Position numbers and translations under genes: made by a program
The notes under the pieces: generated by a model
What the model saw: the letters and a program-made list of their open reading frames with translations, nothing else
Databases searched by the model: none
Told to the model about the DNA's origin: nothing
Shown here: positions 23,352-24,234 of the stretch, piece by piece
How the letters are laid out: the number at the start of each line of letters is the position of its first letter
Position numbering within the stretch: position 1 is the first letter of the stretch
Assembly: GCA_036012155.1 (NCBI GenBank)
Contig: DASCOT010000148.1
Coordinates: forward strand, 1-24,234
Length of the DNA stretch: 24,234 bases
Source: DASCOT01 sp036012155
Lineage (GTDB): Bacteria; Acidobacteriota; UBA890; WLXD01
Direction: 5' to 3'

Positions 23352-24097
23352 CTAGGCCTTCGCCGCCAAGAGCTCACTCACGGCGCGGTGAGCCTGATCG
23401 ATGGCGATCTCGGTCATGGCCCGTGCGCCGGTGTCGGAGTTGGCGATGGCGATCCGGCCACGAGGATGCCGGGCGGTGACCCACGGGGCACGCTCGGGCG
23501 GCACCTCATGGGGCCTCCACGCGATCTGACCCGTCTTCGGATCGAGGCCTTTGGCATAGCCGTGCGGCCAGCGGTTCACCGTAATGGCCTCGATGTCGCG
23601 CGCCGGGTCGAAGCCTCCGGCGGACAGTATCCGGCCGAGCTGGTCCCTGATCTTGCGCTCGAAGGTCGCGAACGTCGTCGCCAGCAGACCCCGGCGCGCC
23701 GCCTTCCACTGCTCAGGCACGGACCGCCCGCGGGCCTCCGGCACCAGGGGAACGCGCCACATGCGCACGACCATGGGCTCCTCGGGCGTACTAGCGTGTC
23801 GGTAGTTGCCGATGCTGATTGGTGGCGGCAGGTTCACGTTCTCGAAATAGCTCCCCGGGCAGCGCACCCTGCTCACACCGAGCTTGGCGAAGGCGGTCCA
23901 GTTGCGGATCAGGACGTTGGTGTAGATAAGGGGCGACTTGAGTGCGTTCGATAGCGCGTGCTTTTGAGCCTCCGGCAGCTCCTCGCACATCGAAGGAATC
24001 ACGGCGTTGTAACAGGCGAGCACGCAACGACCGGCGCGAACTCGCCGGGCGTGGCCATGGCGGACGTAGGTGACCTCGACTTCCTTGGCGGTTTGCC
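23352..24097 (-). pseudogene. Spermidine dehydrogenase-like paralog E, N-terminal half cut off by an insertion sequence
   Basis: About 248 codons of the C-terminal half of the same flavoenzyme family are readable in one frame. From upstream: EVEVTYVRHG, CVLACYNAVIPSMCEELPEAQ, WTAFAKLGVSRVRCPGSYF, a central FARKIRDQLGRIL-like block (FERKIRDQLG), NRWPHGYAKG and the FAD contact GRIAIANSDTGAR, ending SELLAAKA. Homology to B begins exactly next to the IS end at about 24098, and the Tat leader and FAD-binding domain are missing from this side. No frameshift is seen in what remains, so the insertion may be recent. A start from GTG 24023 is possible but would give a protein without its nucleotide-binding domain. 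The missing half could lie beyond the insertion, outside the window. Confidence 0.8.
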
Positions 24098-24234
24098 TGA
24101 CCTGACCCCCAAAAACGGATCCAGATGTAATCTCACGATCTGGGTCGAAGAAGGGAGGTCAGAATGCCGAGTAAGAGGCACAGCGCCGAGCAGATCGTAC
24201 GCAAGCTCCGGGAGGCCGAAGTGGAGCAGGCGCG
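24098..24234 (+). mobile_element. Left end of an IS3-family insertion sequence, continues beyond window
   Basis: TGACCTGACCCCCAAAAACG begins at about 24098. It looks like the terminal inverted repeat of IS3-family elements, which start with TGA and often TGACCT-CCCC. It is followed by the leader and start of orfA. The other end, the second reading frame and any target duplication are not visible. The exact first base is uncertain by a few positions because TGACC occurs twice in tandem. Confidence 0.75.
24164..24234 (+). CDS. IS3-family transposase OrfA, N-terminus only
   Basis: ATG 24164 follows GGGAGG. The 23 codons visible read MPSKRHSAEQIVRKLREAEV and onward, the usual beginning of the helix-turn-helix OrfA protein that binds the IS ends (family IS3, orfA). 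In the family it is followed by OrfB, made by programmed -1 frameshifting; that part lies outside the window. Confidence 0.8.
   Translation, partial: MPSKRHSAEQIVRKLREAEVEQA

Overview
The window is a GC-rich stretch of a Gram-negative bacterial chromosome. The Gram-negative reading rests on several twin-arginine (Tat) leaders, three lipoprotein-type signal peptides and a tripartite tricarboxylate transporter. GTG and TTG starts are frequent. I cannot fix the phylum from sequence alone; Acidobacteriota, Gemmatimonadota or a proteobacterium would all fit.

The dominant feature is a family of five exported FAD-dependent oxidoreductases resembling spermidine dehydrogenase (SpdH), called A to E here. 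A (1-1310, minus) runs off the left edge. B (12603-14588, plus) and C (18905-20896, plus) are the closest pair. D (20951-22867, minus) is a lower-GC, diverged copy convergent with C. E (23352-24097, minus) has lost its N-terminal half to an IS3-family insertion sequence whose end lies at about 24098.

Region by region: A is divergent from an APC-family amino acid/polyamine permease (1696-3096), which is followed by a guanidino-group hydrolase of the DDAH/arginine deiminase superfamily (3151-4107). A compact tctC-tctB-tctA operon follows (4323-7317). On the minus strand, an exported M28-like peptidase (10475-8922) and a Tat-type serine hydrolase (8889-7321) form a two-gene unit. A second exported serine beta-lactamase-like hydrolase (10681-12381) diverges from it. 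Then comes an 8.3 kb plus-strand run bracketed by B and C: B, a secreted NTF2/SnoaL-like protein, a secreted HExxH putative zinc protease, a lipoprotein amidohydrolase of the YtcJ type, a degenerate tRNA-Arg(UCU) 5' half overlapping the amidohydrolase stop codon, and C. After D there is a 46-codon small ORF, then E and the insertion sequence.

Working model (inference): this is a scavenging locus. Periplasmic or envelope hydrolases (M28 peptidase, two serine hydrolases, zincin, amidohydrolase) release or modify small molecules. The Tat flavoenzymes oxidise amines, possibly polyamines, in the periplasm. The permease and guanidino hydrolase take up and open guanidino or amino compounds, and the Tct system imports carboxylates. 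The multiplied flavoenzyme family, a tRNA remnant and an IS suggest an accessory, rearranging region. No CRISPR array, rRNA gene or intact tRNA gene was found.
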